64,000 nt of DNA from SZUA-309 sp965215995 (lineage in GTDB: Bacteria; Pseudomonadota; Gammaproteobacteria; Pseudomonadales; Azotimanducaceae): contig OZ244128.1 in the NCBI GenBank assembly GCA_965215995.1, forward strand, positions 2,108,001-2,172,000, written 5' to 3'. A program made the translations under genes and the position numbers. Shown piece by piece: positions 38,271 to 45,732 of the stretch. The notes under the pieces are model-generated. The model saw only the letters and a program-made list of their open reading frames with translations. It was not told where the DNA came from and made no database searches. Position 1 is the first letter of the stretch. Each line of letters begins with the position of its first letter.

Positions 38271-39929
38271 ATGCTCAAAACCTTAACCGTTAGCAACTTC
38301 GCTCTGGTAGACGAACTGGAGATCCAGTTCGGCTCCGGGCTGACCGTGATCACGGGCGAGTCGGGTGCGGGCAAATCTATCCTTCTCGCCGCGCTGTCCC
38401 TGGTGCTCGGCGAAAGGGCAGCGTCCGACACCATCCGTCCCGGCACAAACCGAGCGGACGTGAGCGCCGAGTTCGACCTCAGCGCCATCGATTCGGCGCT
38501 GGCTTATCTCACCGAGCACGAGTTGACGGATCCGGACCAACCGGGACGGGCACTGGTTCGGCGGGTCGTCAACGCGGATGGCCGTTCCCGGGCCTTCCTC
38601 AATGGCACCCCGGTGAACCTCTCTGTCCTGCGCGAGCTCACCGCCGGCCTGATCGACATCCACGGCCAGGACGACAACGTGCGGCTGGCAGATCCTGTCG
38701 TGCAAAGGATGCTGCTGGACGGCTACGGGGTGGACAAGAAGGTGCTAGACGCCTGCCGGGAAGCATTCAACGGCTGGAAGACGGCAGAGGCTGAGCTCGA
38801 GAGGCTGCACTCCCAGGTGCAGAGCAATGAAGACCGCGCCGCGCTGCTTGCCTATCAACTCGAGGAGCTGGACGAGGCAGCACCCGAGCCGGGTGAATTC
38901 GAGCGCATAGAGCAGACTCACAAGCGGCTTTCCCAAGCCCAATCGACCAGAGAAGTCGTCGCAGACGCGCTGGCGGCACTGGAGCAGGCCGATGCCATCG
39001 GCCACGCTCAATCCGGGCTCACCCGGATCGATGACGACCATGCGGATCTCAACTCCGCCCGCGACACGCTCATCACCGTCGCTGACCTCATGGCGGACGC
39101 CGGCCGGGACCTCCGCGCCTACGAAGAGAGCCTGGCTGTCGATCCGGAGTCCCTGCAGGCGTTGGAGAACCGGCTGGCTCTCCTGCATGACCTCGCCCGC
39201 AAGCATCGGGTGAGCCCTGAGGGCCTGCCAGCACACATCGAATCGCTTCGCGCCGAGCTGGACGGCATGAGCATGGACCGCTCGAGTCTGGAGAGCCTCT
39301 CTGACGCAGCCGCTCATCAGCAGGCGGACTACCGCAAGCACGCCAGGAAGCTGACTCGTCAACGCATGGCCGCCGCGGAGGGCTTCTGCCAGGCGGTGAG
39401 TGAACACATGAGGACGCTGGGCATCAAGGGCGGCGCGCTCAGCCTCACCTTTCATCCGCGTGAGAGCGAGTTCGGCGCCGAGGCGGTTGAGTACCAGTGC
39501 ACCACCAATCCGCGCTACCCGGCCGCTCCGCTGGGCCGGATCGCCTCAGGTGGCGAGCGGGCTCGAATCAGCCTGGCCATCCAGATCGTGGCGGCCGCCA
39601 AAAACCAGCTGCCGAGCCTGATACTGGATGAAGCGGATGTGGGCGTGGGTGGCACCACGGCGGATGTGGTCGGTCGGCTGCTGCGTGGGCTTGCCCGGCA
39701 CACTCAGGTGATCTGCATCACCCACGCACCGCAGATTGCCGCCCTCGGTCTCGAGCACCTGAAAGTGAGCAAAGACAGCGATCAGGACACCCGGATCGCC
39801 GAGCTCGACGACGGTGAACGGGTGGATGAGCTGGCCAGGATGCTGGCCGGTGCACGGGTAACGGATGAGTCCCGTGACTACGCCCGAACGCTCCTTCAGG
39901 AAGCAGCCCCTGAATTGTCGGGCACCTGA
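38271..39929 (+). CDS. recN: DNA repair protein RecN
   Basis: SMC-like ATPase of double-strand-break repair. The ATG at 38271 gives 552 aa (E. coli 553) beginning MLKTLTVSNFALVDEL; the TTG six codons earlier is less likely. Walker A is GESGAGKS (about 31-38), a central coiled coil runs from about 160 to 370, the ABC signature is ASGGERARISLA, and Walker B is LILDEADVGVGG. No clear ribosome site precedes the ATG. Confidence 0.96.
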   Translation: MLKTLTVSNFALVDELEIQFGSGLTVITGESGAGKSILLAALSLVLGERAASDTIRPGTNRADVSAEFDLSAIDSALAYLTEHELTDPDQPGRALVRRVVNADGRSRAFLNGTPVNLSVLRELTAGLIDIHGQDDNVRLADPVVQRMLLDGYGVDKKVLDACREAFNGWKTAEAELERLHSQVQSNEDRAALLAYQLEELDEAAPEPGEFERIEQTHKRLSQAQSTREVVADALAALEQADAIGHAQSGLTRIDDDHADLNSARDTLITVADLMADAGRDLRAYEESLAVDPESLQALENRLALLHDLARKHRVSPEGLPAHIESLRAELDGMSMDRSSLESLSDAAAHQQADYRKHARKLTRQRMAAAEGFCQAVSEHMRTLGIKGGALSLTFHPRESEFGAEAVEYQCTTNPRYPAAPLGRIASGGERARISLAIQIVAAAKNQLPSLILDEADVGVGGTTADVVGRLLRGLARHTQVICITHAPQIAALGLEHLKVSKDSDQDTRIAELDDGERVDELARMLAGARVTDESRDYARTLLQEAAPELSGT

Positions 39930-39941
39930 GCTGTCGGGCAC
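39910..39941. repeat. 16-nt near-perfect tandem duplication spanning the recN stop
   Basis: CTGAATTGTCGGGCAC (39910-39925) is followed at once by CTGAGCTGTCGGGCAC (39926-39941), 14 of 16 identical. The recN stop TGA (39927-39929) is in the second copy. Confidence 0.8.
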
Positions 39942-39982
39942 GCCCTCGAAATCCCACTGCTTTGCCAGTAAGATCCGCCGCC

Positions 39983-40390
39983 ATGCGACTCATGCTGGCC
40001 ACCATCACCTGCGCTTCCCTCGTGCTTGCGGGCTGTAGCTTCAAACGCCCACGGCTACCGAGGGTGCACAAGCTGACCGTGCAGCAGGGCAACGTGATCA
40101 ATCAGGATATGATCGACAAGCTCCGGCCGGGCATGACCCGCAGTCAGGTGGCCTTTGTAATGGGCGAGCCTGTGGTACGGAACTCTTTCAACGACAACCG
40201 CTGGGATTACGTCTACACCATCGAGCTGCCCGGCGTGTACAGCACCACCCAGACGGTGAGCCTCTACTTTGTGGACGAGCAGTTGGCTTACTTCACGGGC
40301 GATCTGATCCCCAGCCGGGTCCGGGAAGCGACCGAAACGGCCCAGACGGAAGACACCGCGGGAGAAACCGAGAGCCAGGGCACCGACTGA
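39983..40390 (+). CDS. bamE: Outer membrane assembly lipoprotein BamE
   Basis: Lipoprotein of the BAM complex that inserts beta-barrels. The ATG at 39983 gives 135 aa with signal and lipobox VLAGCSF. The conserved IDKLRPGMTRSQVAFVMGEP and WDYVYTIELPG match the SmpA/OmlA fold, and a disordered Glu/Thr tail follows. It lies 53 nt after recN; in pseudomonads the fur-omlA pair occupies a similar place, but no fur gene is here. Confidence 0.93.
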   Translation: MRLMLATITCASLVLAGCSFKRPRLPRVHKLTVQQGNVINQDMIDKLRPGMTRSQVAFVMGEPVVRNSFNDNRWDYVYTIELPGVYSTTQTVSLYFVDEQLAYFTGDLIPSRVREATETAQTEDTAGETESQGTD

Positions 40391-40399
40391 TCGGCCCGT

Positions 40400-40675
40400 T
40401 CAGCGCTCCGGTTCGTTGACCCGCCGACGCCGGGCTTCCTTGGGATCCATCGCCAGCGTTCTGTATATCTCAACGCGATCCTCGGGACCGAGTGTCTCAT
40501 CGAGAGAGACGATCCGGCCGAAGATGCCGACAGTCAGCTTCTCGAAATCCAACTCGGAAAACGGAGCGACGCGACTCACCGCCTGGAGCGCGTCTCGAAC
40601 GCAGACACCTGCTTCCAGCTCGAGGTGCAGCCGGTGCTGGACATCGGGCAACGCATAGACGACTTCTATGTGCAC
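40400..40675 (-). CDS. rnfH: RnfH family ubiquitin-like protein
   Basis: A 91-aa member of the RnfH/YfjF family (beta-grasp fold) beginning MHIEVVYALPDVQHRLHLEL and containing VGIFGRIVSLDETLGPEDRV-type conserved core followed by EIYRPL-like EIYRTLAMDPKEARRRR. Its function is not firmly known; it is nearly always beside ratA, as here (10 nt apart). It is convergent with bamE, 9 nt apart. Confidence 0.92.
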   Translation of the reverse strand: MHIEVVYALPDVQHRLHLELEAGVCVRDALQAVSRVAPFSELDFEKLTVGIFGRIVSLDETLGPEDRVEIYRTLAMDPKEARRRRVNEPER

Positions 40676-40685
40676 GTTTTTTTTG

Positions 40686-41120
40686 TCAGCGGGCGCTGAG
40701 CAGCTCGTTGGCCCGGGCGCAGAACGCGTCCACCATCTGATCCGCGGCCTTGCTGAAGACGGTACCGAGCAGGGATTTCATGCCGGAAAGCTGAAAGCTC
40801 AGATCCAACTCCACCCGGCAGCCTTCATCCTCGCCGAGCCGGACGAACGTCCAGCCGCCAGACAGCTCCCGGAAAGGTCCGGAGACCAGCACCATCTCGA
40901 TACGCTCGAACGGCGTCAGCCGATTGCGCGTGGTAAAGGTCTGGGTCACGCCGCTGGCGGAGAGCGACAGCTCCGCCACCACTTCTTGCGCTGATTCTTC
41001 CAGCACATCCGCACCAGAGCACCAGGGCAGGAACTCCGGATAACGGAGCACATCGTTGACGATGGCAAACACCTCTGCCGCTGGATACGGAAGCAGTGCG
41101 GAACGTTGCACCCGGGCCAA
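40686..41120 (-). CDS. ratA: RatA/PasT START-domain protein
   Basis: A 144-aa START/SRPBCC protein (PF03364 type). Motifs: RSALLPYPAAEVFAIVNDV, YPEFLPWCSGADVLEE, FTTRNRLTPFERIEM and a C-terminal VFSKAADQMVDAFCARA. E. coli RatA was described as inhibiting 70S association; related proteins (COQ10) bind ubiquinone, and either role is possible. It forms a pair with rnfH; the old toxin-antitoxin label for the pair is not well supported. Confidence 0.9.
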   Translation of the reverse strand: MARVQRSALLPYPAAEVFAIVNDVLRYPEFLPWCSGADVLEESAQEVVAELSLSASGVTQTFTTRNRLTPFERIEMVLVSGPFRELSGGWTFVRLGEDEGCRVELDLSFQLSGMKSLLGTVFSKAADQMVDAFCARANELLSAR

Positions 41121-41123
41121 GGA

Positions 41124-42485
41124 TCAGACCAGCAGCGTGTTCACGAAAACGACCAGCACGGCAAGCGGTGCCACCACCCCGGCCAGCAATTTCCAGAGCA
41201 GCGCCTTGAAACCGCCGTCGATGCCGAGTTGAGCACCGATCACCGTCTTCGGCAGTGCCCAGGCACCGAACAGGCCAATGAACAGCCCGCCAATGGGCAA
41301 CAGCACTTTGTCCGTCACGTAGGAGGCGAAATCGAAGAACGTCGGCTGGCCGAGGATGTTCACGTCCGCCCAATAGTTGAACGAGAACACGGTGCCAAGT
41401 CCGAGGACCCAGCTGATTACGCCCAGCGAGATAGCAACACGGCCGCGCTTCGCATTGTATTCCTCAACCAGATAGGCCAGCGCCGGTTCGCTGATGGAAA
41501 TGGCGGAAGTAATGGCCGCGAAGCTCACCAGCAGGAAGAAGATGGTGCCGAAGACCGCACCCAACGGCATCTGGCCAAAGGCCAGAGGCACGGTGACGAA
41601 CATGAGGCCCGGACCTTGCGCAGGCTCCAGCCCGTTCGCGAATACGATGGGGAAGATGACAAGCCCGGCCACTACCGCCACCAGCGTATCCAGCAAGGCG
41701 ATGATGGAGACGGTCGAAAAGATGGAGGCGCTGCTCGGCACATAGGCGCCATACGCCATGATGGCACCCATGCCGAGGCTCAGGGTAAAAAACGCCTGGC
41801 CCATGGCGGCAAGCACCGCGTCCGGGGTCAGGGAGTCGAGGTCCATCCTGAACATGAAGTCGAATCCCTGGGACCAGCCATCGGAAGTCACCGAATAGCC
41901 GAGCAAGACAACCATCAGAACGAACAGCATGGGCATGAACCAGCGCACGGCGGTCTCCAGACCGCTGATCACGCCGCGGGAGATGATGTAGACGGTGAGG
42001 ATCATGAACAACGTCTGCCAGAACACGAGCTTGAGGGGATCGGCAAGAAAGTCCGCAAACAGAGTACCGGCCTGCTCGGCAGTTGCTCCTTCGAGCGCAC
42101 CGCTGCCCATCTGCAGGATGTAGTAGAGGGCCCAGCCGGCAATCACCACGTAGTAGGAAAGGATCAGGAACCCGGCCAGCACGCCGGACCAGCCGATCAG
42201 CACCCAGGCAGGATTCCGATGATGCTGCTTGATCAGTTGGCGCATGGTGTTGATCGGGCTCTGCCGGCCCTCCCGGCCAATCAGCACTTCGGCCATCATG
42301 ATCGGAATGCCGATGAAGCCGATGCAGAGCAGATAGAGGATGACGAAGGCGCCGCCGCCGTTCTCGCCGGCGATATAGGGAAACTTCCAGATATTGCCGA
42401 GACCTACCGCCGATCCCGCTGCCGCGAGCACGAACAACCAGCGATTCGACCACATCCCATGCCGCGATTCGGTAGGCCCAGCCAT
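41124..42485 (-). CDS. Sodium-dependent SLC6/NSS family transporter
   Basis: A 453-aa multi-pass inner-membrane symporter of the neurotransmitter:sodium symporter family (LeuT-like; amino-acid-type substrate likely, identity unknown). The ATG at 42485 has GGAG upstream. TM1 carries the unwound sodium/substrate site AAAGSAVGLGNIWKFPYIAGENGGGAF. Later conserved parts are IMMAEVLIGREGRQSP and the TM6 segment FFTLSLGMGAIMAYGAYVP. About twelve helices are visible, ending ALLWKLLAGVVAPLAVLVVFV. It ends 3 nt before ratA and is divergent from smpB. Confidence 0.92.
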   Translation of the reverse strand: MAGPTESRHGMWSNRWLFVLAAAGSAVGLGNIWKFPYIAGENGGGAFVILYLLCIGFIGIPIMMAEVLIGREGRQSPINTMRQLIKQHHRNPAWVLIGWSGVLAGFLILSYYVVIAGWALYYILQMGSGALEGATAEQAGTLFADFLADPLKLVFWQTLFMILTVYIISRGVISGLETAVRWFMPMLFVLMVVLLGYSVTSDGWSQGFDFMFRMDLDSLTPDAVLAAMGQAFFTLSLGMGAIMAYGAYVPSSASIFSTVSIIALLDTLVAVVAGLVIFPIVFANGLEPAQGPGLMFVTVPLAFGQMPLGAVFGTIFFLLVSFAAITSAISISEPALAYLVEEYNAKRGRVAISLGVISWVLGLGTVFSFNYWADVNILGQPTFFDFASYVTDKVLLPIGGLFIGLFGAWALPKTVIGAQLGIDGGFKALLWKLLAGVVAPLAVLVVFVNTLLV

Positions 42486-42610
42486 CTCTTCTCCAACGCT
42501 CGAGTCCCGTTGGCCGGGCATTGTGAACCAGGCCTTTCGTTGTCACAACATGGGCCTCAACAGCTGCCGCACCCATGAATCCGCTCAGCAAACGCCGACG
42601 GAAATGTCTC

Positions 42611-42616
42611 TATAAT
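42611..42616 (+). promoter_or_regulatory. -10 box TATAAT six bases before smpB ATG
   Basis: A perfect TATAAT ends six bases before the ATG. Transcription would start at or within a base or two of the A of ATG, so the mRNA would be leaderless. There is no Shine-Dalgarno sequence and no good -35 17 bases upstream. Confidence 0.5.
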
Positions 42617-42622
42617 CCGCGG

Positions 42623-43096
42623 ATGGCGGTTAAGAAGAAAAGGCCTGGCTCGAACACCATCGCCCTTAACAAGAGGGCGAAGTTCGACTATGAGCTCACA
42701 GAGACCTTTGAAGCCGGTCTGGTGCTGGAAGGCTGGGAGGTGAAAGCCATCCGCGCTGGCAACGTGCAGCTCACCGACAGCTATGTGCTCCTCCGGGATG
42801 GCGAAGCCTGGTTGCTCGGCGCCAACATCATGCCGCTAAACAGTGCCTCTACTCATGTGGTGGCGGACCCGCAACGCACACGCAAGCTTCTCCTGCACGC
42901 CAAAGAGCTCGCCCGCATCTATGCGGCAACATCGCAGAAGGGCCTGACCTGCGTGGCCACCGCCATGTACTGGAAAGGTAACAAGGTTAAGGCCGAGATC
43001 GCCCTCGGCCGCGGCAAAAAATCCCACGACAAGCGAGCGAGCGAGCGGGACAAGGATTGGGACCGGCAGAAAGAGCGGCTGATGAAGCACGGCTAG
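42623..43096 (+). CDS. smpB: SsrA-binding protein SmpB
   Basis: tmRNA-binding partner in ribosome rescue. The ATG at 42623 gives 157 aa (E. coli 160): MAVKKKRPGSNTIALNKRAKFDYEL, TFEAGLVLEGWEVKAIRAGNVQL, SYVLLRDGEAWLLGANI and the basic C-terminal tail (HDKRASERDKDWDRQKERLM) that mimics an mRNA in the decoding site. The upstream in-frame extension lacks homology. No tmRNA gene is in the window. The stop lies in a small hairpin. Confidence 0.96.
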   Translation: MAVKKKRPGSNTIALNKRAKFDYELTETFEAGLVLEGWEVKAIRAGNVQLTDSYVLLRDGEAWLLGANIMPLNSASTHVVADPQRTRKLLLHAKELARIYAATSQKGLTCVATAMYWKGNKVKAEIALGRGKKSHDKRASERDKDWDRQKERLMKHG

Positions 43097-43103
43097 CAGC
43101 CGT
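43089..43103 (+). repeat. Hairpin over the smpB stop
   Basis: ACGGCT, a three-base loop and AGCCGT fold over the smpB TAG. It is not followed by Ts, and may only weakly terminate in the 14-nt gap to the convergent gene. Confidence 0.35.
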
Positions 43104-43110
43104 CACCCAT

Positions 43111-43608
43111 CTAACGATCAGCAGTGGCACCCACAGCGCGGCGCCAGGCAATCATCTCGATGGCGGCGGCGGCGGCTTCGTAGCCTTTGTTGAACTCATC
43201 GTTGGCTGCCCGCGCCTGCGCATCTTCGATACTGAATACGGGTAGAACTTCCACGATGACCGGTCGCCGGTACTTCAACATGGCCTCGGAAAGCCCGCGC
43301 ATGCACTCGTTGGTGATCATCTCGAAGTGCAGAGTTTCGCCTTTGACAATGACACCGAAGCAGATCACGGCGTCAATCTCACCGCCCGTGTCTCCAGCCA
43401 GAATGTCGGCAGCCGCCAGCGGCAGTTCCAGCGAACCAGGCAGGGTATGGACGTCAACCTGACTGAATCCCTGCTGGGCAAGCACGCGTTCGCAAGTTCC
43501 GGACATGCTGCCGACGATCTCCGGATACCATTTGGATTGGAGAATGGCAATCCGACCCGGGTTTTCGATGGTCGGTAGAGCACTCAAGTCGACAACGGTT
43601 TTTGCCAT
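43111..43608 (-). CDS. 6,7-dimethyl-8-ribityllumazine synthase-like protein (type II-like)
   Basis: A 165-aa lumazine-synthase family protein. The penultimate step of riboflavin synthesis joins a ribityl-pyrimidinedione to dihydroxybutanone phosphate. Seen here: RIAILQSKWYPEIVG (the Trp sits where type I has Phe-Asn, as in RibH2 proteins), TLPGSLELPLAAADI, GVIVKGETLHFEMI with the catalytic His, and FNKGYEAAAAAIEMI. It stands alone, without other riboflavin genes or an FMN riboswitch. It could be a second, specialised copy. Confidence 0.75.
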   Translation of the reverse strand: MAKTVVDLSALPTIENPGRIAILQSKWYPEIVGSMSGTCERVLAQQGFSQVDVHTLPGSLELPLAAADILAGDTGGEIDAVICFGVIVKGETLHFEMITNECMRGLSEAMLKYRRPVIVEVLPVFSIEDAQARAANDEFNKGYEAAAAAIEMIAWRRAVGATADR

Positions 43609-43699
43609 GGCTAGGGCCTGCGCGAACTGCCTTCAATCGGGAGCGCAAGGCTAACACAGCTCTGGCGTCCGACCCGACGCCTCAGTATGGTTCATCCGT

Positions 43700-44299
43700 A
43701 TGAGCGATTTCATTGAATGGCGCCCACACCCCTGGCACGGCCTCTCTATCGGCGATGCGGCACCAGAGCTGGTGAACGCCTTTATCGAGATCACCCCATT
43801 CGACCTGGTGAAGTATGAGGTGGACAAGGAAACCGGCTACCTCAGGGTGGACCGTCCGCACAAAACATCCTCGCTGCCGCCGACGCTCTACGGTTTCGTG
43901 CCGAAGACTTACTGCGCTGAACGGGTGAAAGCCCTTATGCCGGGCGCAAACCGTGGCGATGAAGACCCCCTGGACATCTGCGTGATCAGCGAGCGGCCCA
44001 TCGCCAGAGCAGAGGTCATTCTCTCCGCCCGGGTACTCGGCGGCCTGCCCATGCTTGATGGAGGTGAAGCGGACGACAAGATCGTCGCGGTGTTGGCCAA
44101 CGACGAGATCTGGACCGATGTGCGGGACATCTCCCAGCTGCCGGAACGGTTTACTTCGCGCTTGCGCCACTACTTCAGCACCTACAAAACATTACCCGGT
44201 GAGCCGACGGTGGTGGAGGTGGGTGAGCCTTACTCCCGTGAGCATGCCATCAAGGTGATCGAAGCGGCGATGGCCGACTATGCCGATGCGTTCGGCTGA
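43700..44299 (+). CDS. ppa: Family I inorganic pyrophosphatase
   Basis: Cytoplasmic enzyme hydrolysing pyrophosphate. The 199-aa protein shows the metal-binding signature GDEDPLDICV (Asp-x-Asp-Pro-x-Asp, about 90), the early VKYEVDKETGYLRVDRP (Glu and Lys that touch phosphate), PTLYGFVPKTYC and the second Asp group MLDGGEADDKIVAVL, then a C-terminal YFSTYKTLPG. It is monocistronic and divergent from the lumazine-synthase-like gene. Confidence 0.95.
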   Translation: MSDFIEWRPHPWHGLSIGDAAPELVNAFIEITPFDLVKYEVDKETGYLRVDRPHKTSSLPPTLYGFVPKTYCAERVKALMPGANRGDEDPLDICVISERPIARAEVILSARVLGGLPMLDGGEADDKIVAVLANDEIWTDVRDISQLPERFTSRLRHYFSTYKTLPGEPTVVEVGEPYSREHAIKVIEAAMADYADAFG

Positions 44300-44390
44300 C
44301 TCGCCTATTAACAAGTCTACGAACACGCCAACAAGCGCGTGTGCGGTACGCAAGCGGCAGTGCACGACCGAAACTAGTGAAAAAGAACGC

Positions 44391-44419
44391 TTGATTTGCG
44401 CGCGGGGAAGGATTATCCC
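44391..44419 (+). promoter_or_regulatory. Possible promoter of the Lys/Ala-rich protein gene
   Basis: TTGATT (44391-44396), 17 bases, TATCCC (44414-44419). The -35 is fair and the -10 poor. It lies about 40 nt before the ATG at 44460. Confidence 0.25.
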
Positions 44420-44459
44420 TGCACTGCGGAACTGAGCTAACCAACATCGGAGCACGCAC

Positions 44460-44825
44460 ATGGCTAGAGCGAAAGCAAAAACGAAGGCAAAAGCGAAGAA
44501 AACAGCAAAGAAAGCAGCAAAGAAAAAGACGACGAAAAAGAAGGTCGCCAAGAAGAGAACAGTAGCGCGGAAAAAGCCGGCTGCAAAAAAGAGAACGGCA
44601 GCGAAGAAGAAAAGACCCGCTAAGAAAAAGGCTGCCAAAAAGAAGGTAGCCAAGAAGAAGGCAGCGAAGCGAAAAGCGCCTGCGAAGAGGAAAGCGGCTA
44701 AGAAGAAGACCGCCAAGAAGAAAGTCGCTAAAAAGAAAGTGGCCAAGAAGAAGGCAGTGAAAAAGAAGAAGACGGCCAAGAAGAAGACGGCTGCCAGGAA
44801 GCGTCCGGCTGCTAAGCGGCGCTAG
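44460..44825 (+). CDS. Histone H1-like Lys/Ala-rich DNA-binding protein
   Basis: A 121-aa protein made almost wholly of Lys, Ala, Arg, Thr, Val and Pro in short KKK-A units (KKKAAKKKVAKKK type), like AlgP/Hp1 and eukaryotic H1 tails. Such proteins bind and compact DNA non-specifically. It begins MARAKAKTKAK and ends AAKRR. CGGAG lies nine bases before the ATG. Its length may vary between strains because the DNA is repetitive. The antisense frames are Phe/Leu-rich artefacts. Confidence 0.85.
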   Translation: MARAKAKTKAKAKKTAKKAAKKKTTKKKVAKKRTVARKKPAAKKRTAAKKKRPAKKKAAKKKVAKKKAAKRKAPAKRKAAKKKTAKKKVAKKKVAKKKAVKKKKTAKKKTAARKRPAAKRR

Positions 44826-44833
44826 ACGCACAA

Positions 44834-44854
44834 GGACTCGCCTTGTTCGAGTCC
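44834..44854 (+). terminator. Stem-loop after the Lys/Ala-rich gene
   Basis: GGACTCG, a seven-base loop and CGAGTCC make a perfect seven-pair stem nine bases past the stop. No T-run follows, so it is a weak or factor-dependent terminator or a 3'-end protector. Confidence 0.45.
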
Positions 44855-44977
44855 GAACCGGGCTATGCTGTTTCGGTCATGCAGTTCCGCCGAAACCTTA
44901 CCGCTGCTTCGAGAGCGACCTGCAGGACGTGGCATCTCAGCGATGCCCGTTCCTGCTTACCCCGCTTCCGGTCCCAT

Positions 44978-45727
44978 ATGATTCCCGGCGCCAGCTCCAC
45001 CAGGCTCTTCACCAGCTCTGCGAGGCTCTTCACCATCTCTGCGAGGCGCTTCGCCATCGCCGCACTACTCCCCGGGCTCATTTTAAGCGTCAACCCCGCC
45101 CGGGCAGCAACGCTGCATTACGACGCCTTCCTGTCCGGCCTGCCAATCGGTTCCGCGGTCGTAGACATCAGCGTCAGCAAAGATGCCTATCGCATCGCGG
45201 GCACCGCCGCGAGCCAGGGCGTTGCACATCTGTTCAGTGACTGGCGTTCTGATTTTCTTGCAGCCGGTCAGCTCCAGAACGGTACGCCCGCTCTGGCTTC
45301 GTACGCTTACGATGAGCGGGAGAAGAAAAAGCACCGTGTCTTGTGGCTCTCAGCGGGCACCGTGCGCCACGTAAAGAACGGCCAGGTTCGACCCTCACAC
45401 CCGGTGCGAACCGGGACGGATATCCTCACCGCTTTCTTTCTCCAGGGCGATTGCTGGCGGGATCGCCAGCTCCATACCGGCCGCTACAGCTATCGAGTCA
45501 CCGGCCGGTCATCGAGCGAGGGGGATGGATGTCACTTCGAGGTATCAGACAGCGACGGTGACCGCAGCCGGTTTCACGTTCGTTTCGGTGAGCACGATGG
45601 AATACGGGTTCCCATCGAAGCGCGGTCAAAGGGGCTCCTGCGAGCTCGCATCAAGCTGCGTCCCGTGACTGTGCCTCCTCCAGAAGACCAGAACACCGTA
45701 GATATGTTGCTGGCAGAACACCCTTAA
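44978..45727 (+). CDS. Exported DUF3108-family protein
   Basis: A 249-aa exported protein. The ATG at 44978 is chosen because it leaves a signal peptide (RRFAIAALLPGLILSVNPARAA). The open frame continues 45 codons upstream, but that part lacks a plausible start signal. The mature part resembles DUF3108 (PF11306): LHYDAFLSGLPIGSAVVDIS, FSDWRSDFLAAGQLQNG, EREKKKHRVLW, TDILTAFFLQ and the late DDG-type EHDGIRVPIEARSKG. Function is unknown; members are periplasmic or outer-membrane-associated. It is convergent with the aminotransferase gene, 5 nt apart. Confidence 0.78.
   Translation: MIPGASSTRLFTSSARLFTISARRFAIAALLPGLILSVNPARAATLHYDAFLSGLPIGSAVVDISVSKDAYRIAGTAASQGVAHLFSDWRSDFLAAGQLQNGTPALASYAYDEREKKKHRVLWLSAGTVRHVKNGQVRPSHPVRTGTDILTAFFLQGDCWRDRQLHTGRYSYRVTGRSSSEGDGCHFEVSDSDGDRSRFHVRFGEHDGIRVPIEARSKGLLRARIKLRPVTVPPPEDQNTVDMLLAEHP
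45002..45063 (+). repeat. Three tandem 21-nt units in the DUF3108 signal region
   Basis: Units at 45002-45022, 45023-45043 and 45044-45063 (AGGCTCTTCACCAGCTCTGCG type) encode RLFTSSA, RLFTISA and RRFAIAA at the start of the signal peptide. The first two are 19-20 of 21 alike, the third diverged. Confidence 0.75.
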
Positions 45728-45732
45728 CAGAA

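Noticed and set aside
40400..41120. Toxin-antitoxin pair ratA-rnfH
   Set aside because: The proteins belong to conserved START and RnfH families; sequence alone gives no reason to call them toxin and antitoxin.
44192..44831. Phe/Leu-rich membrane-like frames on the minus strand
   Set aside because: Complement of the AAG/AAA-rich histone H1-like gene; the hydrophobic look is an artefact.
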